A DNA stretch of 64,000 bases from Cornus controversa (Eukaryota; Streptophyta; Magnoliopsida; Cornales; Cornaceae), in NCBI GenBank assembly GCA_026545225.1, contig CM048850.1, positions 2,294,001-2,358,000 of the forward strand. Direction: 5' to 3'. Below are positions 59,916-64,000 of the stretch, one piece after another. The translations under genes were made by a program, and so were the position numbers. Under the pieces are notes generated by a model. That model did not search any database. It saw only the letters and a program-made list of their open reading frames with translations, and was not told the DNA's origin. The first letter of the stretch is position 1, and every line of letters starts with the position of its first letter.

Positions 59916-60690
59916 AAATTCTGAGCTTGTGTGTAAAATAGCCTAGGTTGTGTGGTTGGTCAAGAATCATGCTAGGGTCTCGGGTTGAGCCCGAGAGAGA
60001 GACAAGAGTGTGGTTAATGCTTCCATTTTAAATTATGAAGCATGCTATGTGTTTAATGCATTCTTATATATATGCATTGCTTACGAATGAACATGGTATA
60101 TGTTGGATGATACATGTAATGTAGTGGCATGCATTCATGTAGGTCGTGTCGAGTCGGCACTTAGAAGGGTTGGGGAACCTTTACTGGGCGCAGTGGTGCT
60201 CACCCCTTTATTTTAAATATTTTCCAGATAAAGCGCCGATGACGGATGGGACATGAGTGTCCAAGTGGAATTCTAGTAGTGGTTTTGCTATCTTTTGGAT
60301 TTTTGTGCATTTTTGTGGCTATCCATGCCGGCTTGTGGCATGTGACTTCCTTTTTGAGTTATGGTTATGCTTTGGACAAATGTAATTTGGATGTATGTAT
60401 TGGATTATAAACTTGTTGGGTGTGAAAAGACAACGGTTTAAATTATGTAATGCCCATGGCGGCACTTGGTTCATTTGATGATGTTTCCATTATGAATGGA
60501 TGGTGTTTGTGAAAGAGAATGATTCATTTTGGTGTATGAATTCAATTATGAATGTGATCTTGAGTGTGAGATTGGTGTTGGAACCTTCCATTTATGTTAT
60601 TAATCATGTATGAGGGGTTCTAGGATGATAGAATGTTGATTGGGCTCCAAATGGATCATATATAGGGTTGTTGGAAGTCCCGGGAGGTGC

Positions 60691-60956
60691 ATTTCGATCA
60701 ATCGAGATTTCATTTCGATCAATCGAAATGCCTATTTCAATCAATCGAAACCCCATTTCGATTGATCGAAGGGGTGATGATTTATGGCGATTTTTAGTGT
60801 CCAGATAGGAGGAATTTTGATCAATCGAAACCCATATCTCGATCAATCGAAATATTGCAGGTCTGGGGTCCCGAAAGGGTGAAAACTTCGCAAGCATTTC
60901 GATCAATCGAGATTTTATTTCGATCAATCGAGATGCCCATCTCGATCAATCGAAAT
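60691..60956 (+). repeat. Palindrome cluster, ATTTCGATCAATCGAAAT type
   Basis: Nine units, the largest array in the window, mixing ATTTCGAT and ATCTCGAT arms and both orientations of the CA/TG centre. Confidence 0.93.
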
Positions 60957-63424
60957 TACTATTCACAGCATTTTTCAAAACTTCGTTTCGACGTAATTTC
61001 TTCGTTTTAGATCGGAATTGAGTGTGATTTTTTTTGAAATTGAGTATTTTTGGATTCTCTATCCAATGGTGTAATATTTAGTTTCATATTTCAAACACAA
61101 AAAGTTTTGAGGCTCGAAAGTGAGTGATTCTCAAGGGTGTGGACAAGTAAATGTTCACTAAAGTGTGTGATTCGATATAGGGCCCATGGGGATTAGTTAA
61201 GATGGATTCGTGTGCATTCATATGCAAGAATTGGATTAAGCTTCTGTGGTGAATGAGGGTAATGAGGGTCTATTGGGCTAAATAGACAGTTTAACCTCCG
61301 GTTCTCCGAGAATTAGAAAATCGGGGCGTTATAGCATGGTATCAAACCTTGATACTAATGCATGAGTGTAATTGAGGTTGTTCATGGGGTTGAGTGAATG
61401 GGTTCACACTCGGGATTTGGGGTCGGTCCGGGGGAGTCCCGGCGGTCCGGGTTTCGGGGCGTGACATTAATGGGAGAAATGGGAAGGAAAAATTATCTTG
61501 ATAGATTGTTCACGAAAGGACCCATTTTTTGTCCAGATTTTGCAAAACATTTTTCATAGGCCTAAACTACTCCAAATGACTTGAAATTTTTACTATTTCT
61601 TCTTTGAGATGTCTAGTGCTTCCAGATTAAATTTCGTGAATTTTGGAAAGCTACATATGTTTACAAAAATTCGACAGTGTCCTCCTATCAGATTTTGAAA
61701 CAACTATTCTGTGTTGATTTGGAAAATTCATTTGACCCATTTTCAAAACTCAATAAATTTTGAAAATTTCCAGAACTGTATTCCTTTATGTATATTTTCT
61801 AAATAACAAAGTCCAGAATCTAATAAATTCTTTAAGGCATTCAAATGAGTCCATCCTTGACGAATGTCTGTTTTTAGCTCGCACCATGTGAGCTATTTTA
61901 ACTTGTAAAACTGATTTCATTGGCATATTTTCAGTTGTTAGGGTTTGGTTATCCATGTTATAAATTTAGTCTAGTTTCCATAGAATTTTAGTTTGCTCCA
62001 TTTCGAGTTAAAATGAATTTGTTATGAATTTTTTTGTAACTGGTGTTTTGATTTTCTATCAGCTAAGGACTGATTTTTCATTTTTGATTCTAGTTTTATA
62101 CTTTGGGCTCGGTTTTGAGTTCGACAATTCTCTTTTCACCCATAGATCTTGAGTCTCGAGGTTCAGGGCATAACAAAACAGCCCGAGGAAGAGGCCCAAG
62201 AGAATTATAACTGCTGAAGGGTATTTCGCGCTGAAATCCTATTATGCGCGTAATCCGGTTTTAATCCCATTTAGGAAAACGGCCCGTAACTCTTATTTTC
62301 GAGCATCAAATTGACTAAATTCTTAAAAGGGTTAAATGAAATTCGATTCTGGACACATTTGTATTTCATGTAAATTTTGTGAATCGAACTTCTGGTGGGT
62401 CAAACTTTGGGTCAAAAGTTAGCAAGAAGAGCCACCTGATTAGGGCCTGTGGGAAAACCCTAATTCTCTCTTAATTAGGTGGGGACACTTCATATTATCT
62501 TAGGGTTTAAAGTTGTGAATTGGGGGCCGTATTGGGAGACTTTCGGATAGCAACTTGCAAAGTTTTGGAGTAAAAAACCATTGAAGAACAAGGTCTTGCG
62601 TGTATTCCATGAAGATGACGCCTTCTTCCTCAACAGTTGAAGCAGTCTCTTCTACCGTAAGTGGCTAATTCATCCACTAGGGTTTTGATGTAGCCTTAAC
62701 TAAGCATCAATGGTTTGATTGTTCTAATTATTGGGGATTTTTGTATTCATGCATAGATTGTGTAATTTAGAGGATTCTTCTTATAGAAATGAGCAATAAA
62801 AGTCTTATAAATACAATTTTAATGATTTCTTATCTTGTCTTAGATACTTAATTATTGTCATTGAACTCAATCTCTCTTATTTTTTATGATTATGAGAGTG
62901 ATTATTACACAATGGTAATAATTGAATATATTATTAAAAGCTTTGATGGATTAGCCTAGAGAAGGTGGACCATACTGCACCCTAGAGTAGAGTAGTTAGG
63001 CAGATGGCCCATGCCAATCGAAGATATTCCATGACTTAGCCTTAATCATATATTATCTTCTTGACAGATGGAGGTGAGCTTGTAGCCACCGACACCACTT
63101 ATGCATGGTATGATTCTCCATAATTAGAGCAATTGGCCATTGATTGTGAAGTTAGTGGTGAAGTTAATAACCCTAGATTCATCTCATATTTTCTACACTC
63201 TTTAGTTTCTCTTACTTTTATTTAATTTCTTTCATTAGTTAACTTAGTATAAAAATTAGCATTTTATTCTCTCTTAATTTAATTAAAATTAATTTTGAAT
63301 ATTCAACACAGTCATACCACAGTCCCAAAGGTTCGACACTCCTTTCGATAGCCTTATTTTACAAAGAATTCGTTCTATTGCGAAGTGGTAATTTAATTGA
63401 TACACTTAGCCACAAATCAATTTT

Positions 63425-63443
63425 TGGTGCCGTTGCCAGGGAC
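63425..63443 (+). promoter_or_regulatory. Athila primer binding site (tRNA-Asp type)
   Basis: TGGTGCCGTTGCCAGGGAC, five bases after the LTR end. The family consensus TGGCGCCGTTGCCGGGG differs at two positions. Confidence 0.88.
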
Positions 63444-63583
63444 TATCTATTTGATTGTTTAGATTTATAAAATTAGTTTTAATTGGATTTTTAGTCTAGG
63501 AAAATTTTATATTTTATTTTTAATTTTATTTTTGTTTTCTTTTCAAGTACTTTTGTCACCATATACACAGTTGTTGTTCTGTA

Positions 63584-64000
63584 GTGGATCCTTTGATATC
63601 TCTTGATCCTAATCCTGAACGTACTCTTAGACAACAGAGGAACATTCCTGTTGATACCATTGTGCAAGAGGAAGAAATTATTGACGACATGGTAGCTGTG
63701 CGAAATAATGCGGACAATAACAACATTGTGCCTAATGCTGCTGGGGAAAGGGCGAGATTGCTCAAGGACTACTATGTCCCTGAAACATACACTTCATCGG
63801 CTGGTTTTCACCTGCCTAATGTTACAACACAGAATTATGAGATCAAAGTCTAGCATTATTCAGATGCTACCATCTTATTTTGGGTTGACTCAAGAAAGAA
63901 GACCCTTACAAGCATCTAGATGAGTTCATAGAAGTGTGCTCAACTACAAAAATTCACAACTTCTCTGTAGATGCTTTCAAAATGAGACTTTTTCCATTAT
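63584..64000 (+). pseudogene. Athila gag, 5' part, frameshifted
   Basis: DPNPERTLRQQRNIPVD, ERARLLKDYYVPETYTSSAG and LPNVTTQNYEIK are typical of Athila gag N-termini. After EIK an extra base near 63850 moves the reading to the frame with SSIIQMLPSYFGLTQE, and a further 4-nt excess near 63895 moves it again to a frame reading DEFIEVCSTTKIHNFSVDAF, still Athila-like, up to the window edge. No ATG lies in frame before GTG 63584, where a TAG at 63581 blocks extension. Confidence 0.82.

Larger units (their letters stand above)
58354..61466 (+). repeat. Solo Tekay-like LTR, TSD TTAAT
   Basis: 3113 bp, TGTAGAGACCGTGCC to TTCGGGGCGTGACA, perfect TSD TTAAT at 58349-58353 and 61467-61471. Minisatellite 59563-59915, conserved block 60137-60280, palindrome cluster 60691-60956. 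Confidence 0.95.
52988..62175 (+). repeat. Solo LTR in Athila LTR, TSD AAACA, hosting two solo LTRs
   Basis: TGTACTGACCGGACC to CAGGGCATAACA, perfect TSD AAACA at 52983-52987 and 62176-62180. Net 3095 bp after removing 53420-56389 and 58354-61466 with their TSDs. No coding sequence. CT-rich promoter-like stretch at about 56620-56710. It shares with other LTRs the phrase TTTTTTTGAAATTGAGTGTTTTG near 53110 but lacks the minisatellite and palindromes. Confidence 0.93.
52759..63419 (+). repeat. Athila 5' LTR split by solo LTRs
   Basis: Net 1468 bp: 52759-52987 plus 62181-63419. Starts TGACCGGTGTTGAAT (cf. TGATAGGCGTTGAAT) and ends CCACAAATCA. Both halves align in order with 4450-5968, and the join ACTCAAAACAGCCC matches ACTCAAATCAGCCC in the intact copy. 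Confidence 0.9.
52759..64000 (+). mobile_element. Athila-lineage element, 5' end (continues past window)
   Basis: 5' LTR 52759-63419 (carrying nested solo LTRs), tRNA-Asp-type primer site at 63425 and the start of gag. A different and more diverged copy than the element at 1-5968. Confidence 0.88.

Noticed and set aside
1-64000. Host genes, tRNA, rRNA, telomere or centromere satellite
   Set aside because: No exon-intron gene with recognisable host domain, no clover-leaf RNA gene, no TTTAGGG array and no long monomer satellite seen; tRNA-like matches are retrotransposon primer sites.

Overview
This window is repeat-saturated plant nuclear DNA. I recognise no host gene, tRNA or rRNA. Every coding trace belongs to a Ty3/gypsy LTR retrotransposon. 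Two lineages are visible. Athila-type elements have LTRs of about 1.5 kb (starting TGATAGGCG, ending AATCA), a tRNA-Asp-type primer site and an env-like ORF. Tekay/Del-like elements have 2.7-4.1 kb LTRs, a tRNA-iMet-type primer site, two gag zinc knuckles and an integrase tail of chromodomain type. The mix suggests a flowering plant with a large, heavily methylated genome. I cannot name the species.

Layout. 1-5968 is the 3' half of an Athila element (RNase H remnant, env-like ORF, 3' LTR), inserted in a Tekay-like LTR whose remainder runs to 8751. 8752-9808 is an LTR end, primer site and gutted internal region. 9809-16893 is a broken Tekay-like element (LTR, gag, protease, half of RT, LTR stub); its 5' LTR carries a solo Athila LTR. 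16935-27440 is a structurally complete minus-strand Tekay-like element with a dead gag-pol. 27441-28805 is a patchwork of LTR and pol relics.

About 28806-51312 is a second Tekay-like element on the plus strand. A young non-autonomous element with 4.1 kb LTRs (29066-39892) sits in its 5' LTR, and a solo LTR that itself carries another solo LTR (43445-49799) sits in its gag. 51317-52385 is an inverted gag fragment. 52759 to the window end is the start of a second Athila element. Its 5' LTR contains a solo LTR (52988-62175) that contains two more solo LTRs; its primer site and gag begin at 63425.

Target-site duplications (TSDs) support the nesting: cttat, gtttc/gttta, aaata, agaaa, aaaat, aaaca, gattt and ttaat. 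Solo LTRs outnumber elements with two recognisable LTR boundaries.

Most notable beyond standard annotation: (1) clusters of short CpG-containing palindromes at one fixed place in several LTR families, where the palindrome sequence differs between copies but the architecture is kept; (2) a 20-base phrase beside such palindromes shared exactly between the Athila internal region and a Tekay-like LTR; (3) stop codons in dead gag-pol genes that are overwhelmingly TAG where the sister copy has CAG, as methyl-CHG deamination predicts; (4) a small hairpin just after the primer site, amplified in tandem in two elements.
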